A stretch of DNA of 43,143 bases from Nitrosomonas communis (GTDB taxonomy: Bacteria; Pseudomonadota; Gammaproteobacteria; Burkholderiales; Nitrosomonadaceae), in the NCBI RefSeq assembly GCF_024102715.1, contig NZ_JAGFJM010000125.1, positions 1 to 43,143 of the forward strand, given 5' to 3'. Made by a program: the position numbers and the translations under genes. The notes under the pieces were generated by a model that was not told where the DNA came from, did no database searches, and saw nothing but the letters and a program-made list of their open reading frames with translations. The first letter of the stretch is position 1, and the number at the start of each line of letters is the position of its first letter. Below, piece by piece: positions 36,884-43,143 of the stretch.

Positions 36884-37639
36884 CTAATGGCGAATTTTAT
36901 AGCCACTCTTTAATATCCACAATGTCAACCATGACACCCCAGCAGCGCACGATATCACAACTGACAAGCTATAGTAGGGTGAAATATCCGACGTTCCCAG
37001 AAAACCATAGCGAAATCCATCAACGATATAAAAGAAAGGGTTCAAATGAGATAAATGCTGCCAAATAGAGGGAAGTGAATAAATCGAATAAAACACCCCT
37101 GATAAAAAAGTCAGTGGCAAAATAATGAAATTCTGGAAAGCAGCAAGTTGATCAAATTTCTCTGACCAGATGCCGGCAATTATCCCCAGCGTGCTAAGCA
37201 GCATACTTCCTGCCATTGCGAACAATAACACCCATAAAGGAAATTGTACTGGCACTTCGTACAGGATCATTGTTACAGCGTAAACACCGAGACCTACTAG
37301 CAAACCACGTACGACCGATGCCCATACATAGGCTAAGAAAATCTCCAGATAAGACAAAGGTGACAACAGGATAAATACCAGGTTGCCGGATATTTTCGAC
37401 TGGATCAGACTGGAAGATGAATTAGCAAAAGCATTCTGCATAACACTCATCATAACTAATCCTGGAATCAAGAAAGAAGTATACGCAATGCCCTGAAAAA
37501 CCTGTATGCGTGTTTCCAGTACATGTGAAAAAATCAGTAAATAAAGTAAACTGGACAAGATTGGAGCCAGTATAGTCTGAAAACTTACTTTCCAGAACCT
37601 CAGCAACTCTTTATAAAATAATGTGTAAAAACCAATCAT
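36884..37639 (-). CDS. ABC-2 type transporter permease (YadH-like)
   Basis: The 251-residue inner-membrane protein has six predicted membrane segments (about residues 21-40, 54-75, 98-125, 136-160, 166-188 and 222-245). It has the ABC-2 motif NFIILPLTFLSGVFYSIYSLP before the last loop. It pairs with the ATPase that ends in a 4-bp overlap with its start (ATGA). YadGH-type exporters sit between mlaB and bolA in many betaproteobacteria. The substrate is unknown; a lipid or polysaccharide is commonly suggested. Confidence 0.88.
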   Translation of the reverse strand: MIGFYTLFYKELLRFWKVSFQTILAPILSSLLYLLIFSHVLETRIQVFQGIAYTSFLIPGLVMMSVMQNAFANSSSSLIQSKISGNLVFILLSPLSYLEIFLAYVWASVVRGLLVGLGVYAVTMILYEVPVQFPLWVLLFAMAGSMLLSTLGIIAGIWSEKFDQLAAFQNFIILPLTFLSGVFYSIYSLPSIWQHLSHLNPFFYIVDGFRYGFLGTSDISPYYSLSVVISCAAGVSWLTLWILKSGYKIRH

Positions 37640-38544
37640 GATGCCTCCACAGCACCCATGATTTTCACAAAAACTTCTTCCAGATCCGGCTGCTGTAATT
37701 GCATTTCTAATACCTGTATCTTTTCTGTCCGCAAGATCGCAAGCAATGTTTCAATTTGGAAGTAATCTCTTATTTTGAAAATGTGCAAGCCATCATGACT
37801 ACTTCTCGACCATCCCTGTAAAACAGGTGGTAATATTGCGCAAGAAAGCCGGAACTGAACGGAGAAACCTTGCACATTATTGATAAGATTACGAATACTG
37901 TCCAGCGCAACAATTTTACCTTGCTTCAGCATGGCGACTCGGTTACATAATGCTTCTGCCTCTTCCAGATAATGAGTGGTCAAAACGATTGTGTGACCAT
38001 CTTGATTTAACTGTTTAATAAATAGCCATAGCGCTTGCCGGAGCTCCACGTCGACGCCGGCCGTAGGCTCATCCAGAATGATCACTGGAGGTTTGTGCAC
38101 CAAAGCCTGAGCTACTAACACACGCCGTTTCATCCCGCCGGATAATGCACGCATATTGGTATGAGCCTTGTCAGCAAGATCCAGACGATGCAGGATTTCA
38201 TCAATCCAGTCATCATTTCTTCTAATACCGTAATAGCCAGATTGAATGACAAGCGCCTCTCTTACCGTAAAAAATGGATCAAACACCAGTTCCTGAGGGA
38301 CTACGCCAAGTTTCTTGCGTGCATCGCTATAGTCAGCCACCACGTCATATCCCATAATTCTGGCGTGACCACTGGTTGCTAGTGTCAATCCAGCAAGAAT
38401 ACTGATAAGCGTCGTTTTACCTGCGCCATTAGGACCCAGCAAAGCAAAAAACTCACCAGGGTTAATGGAAAGATTAATATTTTCCAGAGCTGATAGCACG
38501 CCATAGCGCTTACTAAGCTGGTGGATTTCAATTGCTGCGACCAT
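37636..38544 (-). CDS. ABC transporter ATPase (YadG-like)
   Basis: The 302-residue subunit has Walker A GPNGAGKT (37-44), the signature LSGGMKRRVLVAQAL, Walker B VIILDEPTAGVD and the switch histidine in LTTHYLEEAE. It belongs to the ABC-2/CcmA class of exporter ATPases. It overlaps its permease gene by 4 nt. The last 80 residues form the C-terminal domain common to this class. No clear ribosome binding site precedes ATG 38544. Confidence 0.9.
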   Translation of the reverse strand: MVAAIEIHQLSKRYGVLSALENINLSINPGEFFALLGPNGAGKTTLISILAGLTLATSGHARIMGYDVVADYSDARKKLGVVPQELVFDPFFTVREALVIQSGYYGIRRNDDWIDEILHRLDLADKAHTNMRALSGGMKRRVLVAQALVHKPPVIILDEPTAGVDVELRQALWLFIKQLNQDGHTIVLTTHYLEEAEALCNRVAMLKQGKIVALDSIRNLINNVQGFSVQFRLSCAILPPVLQGWSRSSHDGLHIFKIRDYFQIETLLAILRTEKIQVLEMQLQQPDLEEVFVKIMGAVEAS

Positions 38545-38599
38545 ACAGGAACTAACTTTGATGAATGAGCGTGATCAGATAACGCAAAGGAAGAATAAC

Positions 38600-38902
38600 T
38601 TATCTCGCAATACTTGTACCCAACAACGGGATGAAGTCGGCCACGCCATATAACTGGATAAGACTACTTAAATTCGCTGGCAGATTGACAAAATAAAGTT
38701 GTTGATTGCGGGCATGAGCCTGGCGCAGCCATTCAAATAACATGCTGATAACGGATGAATCAACTTCAGTGACTTCTGCCAGATCGACTACCATAACATC
38801 TTCATCCAGCAAAGCAGTTCCCTGTCGAGTAATTTCAACCACGTTATCGACGATAACTGCGCCACGCACGTAAATGCTTCTACCTTCACGCTGGATTGTC
38901 AT
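38600..38902 (-). CDS. mlaB: STAS-domain protein of the Mla system (MlaB)
   Basis: This 100-residue cytoplasmic STAS protein contains MVVDLAEVTEVDSSVISMLFEWLRQA. The serine pair after VD matches the conserved MlaB site that contacts MlaF. MlaB stabilises and activates the MlaFE ATPase. The gene lies 33 bp downstream of mlaC. Confidence 0.85.
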   Translation of the reverse strand: MTIQREGRSIYVRGAVIVDNVVEITRQGTALLDEDVMVVDLAEVTEVDSSVISMLFEWLRQAHARNQQLYFVNLPANLSSLIQLYGVADFIPLLGTSIAR

Positions 38903-38935
38903 TGCTTAGAAAAAATTATCAGGAAATGCACTCGT

Positions 38936-39556
38936 CTATTGCCCTTCTAATGACTTATTCTTCTTGACCAGGGTCGCAATCAAACCATCTACTCCTGTTT
39001 TTCTAATTTCACTATTAAAAGAACTGCGATAGTTTGTCACCAGACTGACTCCAGCAACAGTCACATCATATACTTTCCAACCTTTGTCAGTTTTTTCCAT
39101 GGTGTAATCAATCGGAACCGGTTCTCTGCCCCGTCCCTGAATGACACGTGTTTTGACCGTGGTATTCCTGGCATCAGGTTGAGGTGTGGCTGGTGTTACT
39201 TCGATCACTTCGTCACGATAACTGGTCAGGGCATTGGAGTAGGTTCTGACTAGCAAGGTTTGAAATTCACTCACTAGCACTTTCTGTTGTTGAGGCTCAG
39301 CTTTAGACCAGTTCTTTCCCATTGCCAGCCGGGTCATCCGAATGAAATTAAAATGTGGAAGTATTTTAGTTTCTATTAAATCAAGAACACGATCTTTGCT
39401 TCCCTTTTTAATGCCATCATCCTGCTTAAGAATAGTGATGACTTCATCGACTGTGCTTCTCACTAGTTGATCGGGAGCAGTCTCTTTTGCCACTGCAGGA
39501 AAAACCAACCAAAAAGTAGCGAGTAATATCATAATTTTATGAATAAATACTTTCAT
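38936..39556 (-). CDS. mlaC: Periplasmic phospholipid-binding protein MlaC
   Basis: This 206-residue Tol-Tol/Ttg2 family protein has a signal peptide (MKVFIHKIMILLATFWLVF, cleavage near AVA-KE). The mature domain contains FNFIRMTRLAMGKNWSKA and TVKTRVIQGRGREPVPIDYTM. MlaC shuttles phospholipids across the periplasm between MlaFEDB and the outer-membrane MlaA complex. ATG 39556 follows GAGG at 6 nt. The frame upstream to 39580 has no such site. Confidence 0.92.
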   Translation of the reverse strand: MKVFIHKIMILLATFWLVFPAVAKETAPDQLVRSTVDEVITILKQDDGIKKGSKDRVLDLIETKILPHFNFIRMTRLAMGKNWSKAEPQQQKVLVSEFQTLLVRTYSNALTSYRDEVIEVTPATPQPDARNTTVKTRVIQGRGREPVPIDYTMEKTDKGWKVYDVTVAGVSLVTNYRSSFNSEIRKTGVDGLIATLVKKNKSLEGQ

Positions 39557-39593
39557 GTTTACCTCACCAGAATTTTCCACTCATCAAAAATCT

Positions 39594-40052
39594 TTAATCT
39601 TCAGCAGCCTTATCGAAGAGAAAACGTCCAACCATCTCCTCCAGCACCATGGCTGAATTGGTTTTCATGATCTTGTCGCCTTCTGTCAACATTTCTTCAT
39701 CTCCTCCGGCTGACAAACCGATATATTGCTCCCCCAGCAAGCCAGATGTCAGTATGCTCGCAAAGGTATCCTTAGGAAATCGGTAATAAGAATTGATGCC
39801 CATTGTCACAACCGCATCATAAGTCTCCAAGCTAAATTGAATATCTGTGACACGCCCCACTACGACACCAGCACTTTTAACAGGCGCTCTGATTTTAAGA
39901 CCACCAATATTCTCAAAATTTCCTATCAAAGTATAACTTTCACCCGTGTTGTAGCTGGTTAAATTGCCAACCTTTAAGCCGAGTATCAATAATGCCCCCA
40001 TTCCAGCCATGACGAACAATCCGACCCAGAAATCTATTATTGTTCGTTGCAT
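39594..40052 (-). CDS. mlaD: MCE-domain membrane anchor protein MlaD
   Basis: This 152-residue protein has one N-terminal membrane helix (about residues 8-28), then a single MCE/MlaD domain with FENIGGLKIRAPVKSAGVVVGRVTDI. MlaD hexamers form the lipid-binding ring on the periplasmic side of MlaFE. The ATG shares its A with the mlaE TGA stop, so translation is coupled. A TTG one codon upstream is in frame but less likely. Confidence 0.92.
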   Translation of the reverse strand: MQRTIIDFWVGLFVMAGMGALLILGLKVGNLTSYNTGESYTLIGNFENIGGLKIRAPVKSAGVVVGRVTDIQFSLETYDAVVTMGINSYYRFPKDTFASILTSGLLGEQYIGLSAGGDEEMLTEGDKIMKTNSAMVLEEMVGRFLFDKAAED

Positions 40053-40849
40053 CAATCCACTCCCCTGAACATAAAAGAAGTTAAAACAAAATCCAATCCC
40101 AAAATTGCCAGTGCAGAAGTTACGACCGTCCGGGTCGTCGCACCAGACACCCCTTCGGCTGTTGGAGGAGCATCAAATCCTTCAAAAACTGCTATCGCTG
40201 TAACTGCCACCCCGAAGAAACAGCTTTTGATTACACCATTAACGATGTCATAACGAAAATCAACCGCATTTTGCATTGACGACCAAAACGCACCTTCGTC
40301 AACGCCAATAAAAACAACCGCCACTAAATACCCTCCGAATACGCCCATCACGGAAAACAAGGCTGCTAGCAATGGCATGGAAATAACTCCTGCCCAAAAG
40401 CGTGGCGCAACGACGCGTGCAATCGGATCAACCGCCATCATTCCCATCGCAGCCAGTTGTTCCGTTGCTTTCATCAAACCGATTTCAGCAGTGATCGCAG
40501 AGCCTGCACGGCTAGCAAACAGCAGCGCCGACATCACCGGTCCCAGCTCCCGCACGAGAGACAATGCAACCAGCGTACCAACCGCTGATTCAGAACCATA
40601 CTTCTGTAATGTCTCATATCCCTGTAATCCCAGCACCATTCCAACGAACAGCCCAGACACCAGAATAATGATGAGTGACAAGACGCCGACAAAATAAACT
40701 TCACGTATCACCAGACCAAAGCGTAGAAAACTGGCCGCCGATTTCAGTAGCACCAAGATAAAAAAACGAGCGGCGCAACCTAAACGCCAAATACCATCAA
40801 TGATCCGATGTCCAACGGCCTGAATACTGGTAATAATGCGTTTAGGCAA
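40052..40849 (-). CDS. mlaE: Phospholipid ABC transporter permease MlaE
   Basis: This 265-residue inner-membrane permease of the MlaE/YrbE family has about five hydrophobic segments. It carries the family block LVRELGPVMSALLFASRAGSAITAEIG in the middle, followed by TEQLAAMGMMAVDP. It starts at TTG 40849, which overlaps the mlaF stop and follows GGAGAG at 5-6 nt, a good site for a weak start codon. It forms the core transporter with MlaF, MlaB and MlaD. Confidence 0.92.
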   Translation of the reverse strand: MPKRIITSIQAVGHRIIDGIWRLGCAARFFILVLLKSAASFLRFGLVIREVYFVGVLSLIIILVSGLFVGMVLGLQGYETLQKYGSESAVGTLVALSLVRELGPVMSALLFASRAGSAITAEIGLMKATEQLAAMGMMAVDPIARVVAPRFWAGVISMPLLAALFSVMGVFGGYLVAVVFIGVDEGAFWSSMQNAVDFRYDIVNGVIKSCFFGVAVTAIAVFEGFDAPPTAEGVSGATTRTVVTSALAILGLDFVLTSFMFRGVD

Positions 40850-41651
40850 GATGTCTCTCCAGTTTCAAGTCTTTTGGATACGCTTCTGCAGGATAATGAA
40901 AAGGCACAGGCCCATCTTCCTCACCATGAACAAATTGGTGCACAAACGGTGTTACTGACTCCCTCACTTCCCCCGGTGTGCCTTGTGCGGCGATGACGCC
41001 ATCCGCAAGAAAATAAACATAATCCACAATTTTTAAGGATTCCTGCACATCATGTGTAACTACAATTGAAGTCATACCCAACGCATCGGTCAAGCGGCGG
41101 ATCAAACTGCCAATAACGCTTAACGAAATCGGATCCAGACCAGTAAAAGGCTCATCGTACATAATCAACATCGGATCAAGCGCAATCGAGCGCGCCAAGG
41201 CAACACGCCGTGCCATGCCACCGGAAAGCTCTGACGGCATCAGATGGTAGGCGCCACGTAAACCCACTGCATGCAACTTCATCAACACCAAATCACGAAT
41301 CATGGATTCTGGCAGATTAGTATGCTCGCGCATCTGAAAGGCGACATTGTCGAACACAGACAAATCCGTAAACAAAGCGCCAAACTGAAACAACATACCC
41401 ATTTTTCTACGTAACCTGAACAGATCATTCCTACCGAGCTTGTGTACTACCTGGTCAGCGACTTTGACATAACCTGCAGTTGGTTTGATTTCCCCACCAA
41501 TCAAGCGTAGCAAGGTGGTCTTACCAGATCCGCTTCCTCCCATGATAGCGATGACCTTGCCACGAGACATGGTCATATTGACACTTTTCAGAATGGGACG
41601 AGTACTATAGGAAAAGGCAAGATCTTTGATTTCGATCAGCGGTTCAGACAT
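40842..41651 (-). CDS. mlaF: Phospholipid ABC transporter ATPase MlaF
   Basis: The 269-residue ATPase is the first gene of the mla cluster. Walker A is GGSGSGKT, the signature LSGGMARRVALARS, Walker B LIMYDEPFTGLDP and the switch histidine VVTHD. It powers MlaE in keeping phospholipids out of the outer leaflet (the direction of transport is debated). I prefer ATG 41651; an adjacent upstream GTG is also in frame. Confidence 0.93.
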   Translation of the reverse strand: MSEPLIEIKDLAFSYSTRPILKSVNMTMSRGKVIAIMGGSGSGKTTLLRLIGGEIKPTAGYVKVADQVVHKLGRNDLFRLRRKMGMLFQFGALFTDLSVFDNVAFQMREHTNLPESMIRDLVLMKLHAVGLRGAYHLMPSELSGGMARRVALARSIALDPMLIMYDEPFTGLDPISLSVIGSLIRRLTDALGMTSIVVTHDVQESLKIVDYVYFLADGVIAAQGTPGEVRESVTPFVHQFVHGEEDGPVPFHYPAEAYPKDLKLERHLA

Positions 41652-42148
41652 CACTTACAACAAACTATGGATTGGTATATTTAAGCAGAATGCTGAATTT
41701 TAATCCAGATTCCTCATGAAGATGACTCTTCTTTTCATTATTTATAAAAAATCAGTGATTCAACGCTATTTTTTCCAAAGTGCCAGAGGTAAACTCTGAG
41801 ATCGTATTTTATTGCGGGCACCAATATCTACAAGCCAATGATTCTTTCAATCGCCTATAATGGTTTCTTGAAAGAATAATATTGGAAATGCCATAGCCCA
41901 GATCATCACATCAATGAATACAATAATATTGATTCATTCTGTTGAAGCAGCGATCGCCATAAATACCGAATAATTTCAAAATTGATACTTCAAGTAAACT
42001 CACAACTCCATCCATGGCGCTGAGCCGCCCTATCTATGGAAATAGTCGCATCCAGTCAAATCAGAATCAATCAGACATCGAGTCCAAGTGCTCAAGTAGT
42101 AGAATAACAGTCTTCTCAATAAGACACTAGCCAGTTCATTATAAAGTA
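41652..42148. promoter_or_regulatory. Divergent intergenic region between mlaF and the nuclease gene
   Basis: About 500 bp of AT-rich sequence with no supportable gene. It should hold the promoter of the mla gene run and that of the nuclease. It contains one notable inverted repeat (41913-41938) and a short hairpin CAGAG/CTCTG (41784-41798). No convincing promoter boxes were assigned. Confidence 0.4.
41913..41938. repeat. AT-rich inverted repeat upstream of mlaF
   Basis: AATGAATACAAT (41913-41924) and ATTGATTCATT (41928-41938) pair over 11 bp, with one bulged A and a 3-nt loop. It could be an operator or a cruciform-prone site. Confidence 0.4.
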
Positions 42149-42997
42149 ATGCGATATCCAAAGCCGTTCATGAAAATATCAGTCTTCCCACTTGCTATTT
42201 TCATTTGTCTCCACCTGTCTACCTGCTCAGCCGACACGGTCTATCGCTCGAAAGATGCACAAGGCAGAGTCATCTATTCAGATGTTCCTACCCCTAATGC
42301 CAAACCAATCAAACTGCCTAAACCTACCCAGCGATCCTTGCATCAGGTTACCAAAGTGCTGGATGGCGATACCATAGTGTTAAAAAATGGGGAACGCGTG
42401 AGATTACTTGGTATCAATGCACCTGAAATCGAAAGCCGTCATCGCGATGGCGAAGCTGGCGGCATGGTCGCTAAAGAATGGCTACAAAAAAAACTTCAAG
42501 GCCGGAACGTATACCTGGAATATGATCAAGAAAAACAAGATCACTACGAACGATTGCTTGCTCACCTCTACCTGCCAAACGGTGAACACCTTAATCTTAT
42601 GCTAGTGGAAAAAGGATTGGCCGTGGTTAATTTGCTGCCCCCTAATCTCCGCCACGCTGACGCAATGATCAGAGCGCAGCAGCGGGCTGAAAGACAAAAA
42701 TTGGGCATTTGGTCGTTACCTGACTATCGTCCTCGACCACTCACCCAGATATCCCAAAAATCACGCGGCTGGCAGCGTTTCCTGGGAAAATTTACTTCCT
42801 TGAAGCGGAACAAACGTTATAGTCGTCTGATTTTTAACAGCAAGATTGATATTCGGATCGATAATGATCACCTTGCTTTATTTCCAGAACTGAAAACCTA
42901 CCTTCACAAACCGCTGGAAATCCGTGGGTGGGTATCACGGAGAAATGATCACCGTTCGATCCTGATTCGCCATCCCAGTGCACTTGTTTTGCGCTAA
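42149..42997 (+). CDS. Secreted thermonuclease-like protein (DUF4124 + SNase)
   Basis: Up to 282 residues. A signal peptide (about residues 8-28) is followed by a short DUF4124-like segment (DTVYRSKDAQGRVIYSD). A staphylococcal-nuclease domain (about 65-185) comes next, and a basic C-terminal extension of about 85 residues resembles an OB-fold-like segment. Active-site counterparts are D72/D74 (VLDGDT), R85, E93 and R135. The metal ligand equivalent to D40 is N90 (GINAPE), a change seen in other family members. It probably cleaves DNA or RNA outside the cytoplasm. ATG 42170 (MKISVFPLAIF) is an alternative start; neither has a clear ribosome binding site. Confidence 0.87.
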   Translation: MRYPKPFMKISVFPLAIFICLHLSTCSADTVYRSKDAQGRVIYSDVPTPNAKPIKLPKPTQRSLHQVTKVLDGDTIVLKNGERVRLLGINAPEIESRHRDGEAGGMVAKEWLQKKLQGRNVYLEYDQEKQDHYERLLAHLYLPNGEHLNLMLVEKGLAVVNLLPPNLRHADAMIRAQQRAERQKLGIWSLPDYRPRPLTQISQKSRGWQRFLGKFTSLKRNKRYSRLIFNSKIDIRIDNDHLALFPELKTYLHKPLEIRGWVSRRNDHRSILIRHPSALVLR

Positions 42998-43087
42998 CTA
43001 CCGCCTCATAACATGAATATACTTCTCGTGAGTCAAAAATTGGTTTAAGTTAGTGCAGTATAGCCATGAATATATTAGAATTTTGAT

Positions 43088-43143
43088 ATGTCATCACGTT
43101 ACCGGCTCACTGCACAAGAAATTGCCGATTTAGAATCAGCGCA
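43088..43143 (+). CDS. 5' end of a gene cut by the window edge
   Basis: ATG 43088 opens a frame MSSRYRLTAQEIADLESA that runs off the window. The segment looks like the first helix of a helix-turn-helix region, and a few transposases begin in a similar way. Eighteen residues are too few to name it. No clear ribosome binding site is seen. Confidence 0.35.
   Translation, partial: MSSRYRLTAQEIADLESA

Noticed and set aside
43018-43143. Insertion-sequence end at the right edge
   Set aside because: Only 18 codons of a possible transposase-like start are visible, and I could not define an inverted repeat or target duplication.

Overview
The window looks like a chromosomal segment of a betaproteobacterium, most likely a relative of Nitrosomonas (Nitrosomonadaceae). 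This is inference from gene content and order: rluC divergent from rne, a betaproteobacterial phosphoglycerate-mutase-like family, a hopanoid RND transporter, a PII-like protein beside a Czc pump, and the Mla/ABC-2/BolA cluster. It has not been checked by a database search. I see no rRNA, tRNA, CRISPR array, complete insertion sequence or prophage. A transposase start may lie at the extreme right edge.

Layout, left to right. (1) 1-292: the tail of an unrecognised protein, then a hairpin. (2) 389-8049, minus strand: an operon ordered ABC ATPase (ybbA-like), membrane fusion protein, HAE-1 RND pump, giant FtsX-like permease (ybbP-like). The divergent tesA overlaps the start of the ATPase gene. 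(3) 8684-13384: rluC and rne (RNase E) diverge from a structured leader of about 730 nt, followed by a small cysteine-rich protein. (4) 13381-16136: holB and tmk, then divergent ampD, whose 3' end overlaps convergent rnk. (5) 16296-20292: a hexose-6-phosphate mutarotase and aconitase acnA, which carries an in-frame 24-bp tandem duplication. (6) 20356-21979: a VapBC-type toxin-antitoxin pair and a DUF2459 lipoprotein. (7) 22175-24230: a TIGR01777-type epimerase followed by a badly decayed photolyase pseudogene.

(8) 24263-30152, minus strand: a heavy-metal efflux operon czcC-czcB-czcA followed by a PII-like signalling protein. (9) 30660-33249: a phosphoglycerate-mutase-like gene split by a frameshift in a T7 run, and a PAS-EAL membrane protein whose EAL domain has lost the catalytic DD motif. 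(10) 33391-41651, minus strand: envelope lipid transport. In transcription order this is mlaF, mlaE, mlaD, mlaC, mlaB, a YadGH-type ABC-2 exporter, bolA/ibaG, a small hypothetical protein and hpnN. mlaA (usually near) and murA (usually after bolA) are absent here. (11) 42149-42997: a secreted staphylococcal-type nuclease with an N-terminal DUF4124-like segment.

Much of the window concerns the cell envelope: two RND pumps, the FtsX-type and ABC-2 exporters, Mla, HpnN, and AmpD for cell-wall recycling. The most useful second looks are the RND genes between ybbA and ybbP, the repeat-bearing rne leader, the degenerate EAL protein, the two disrupted genes and the aconitase duplication. I found no clearly new multi-gene defence or biosynthetic system.
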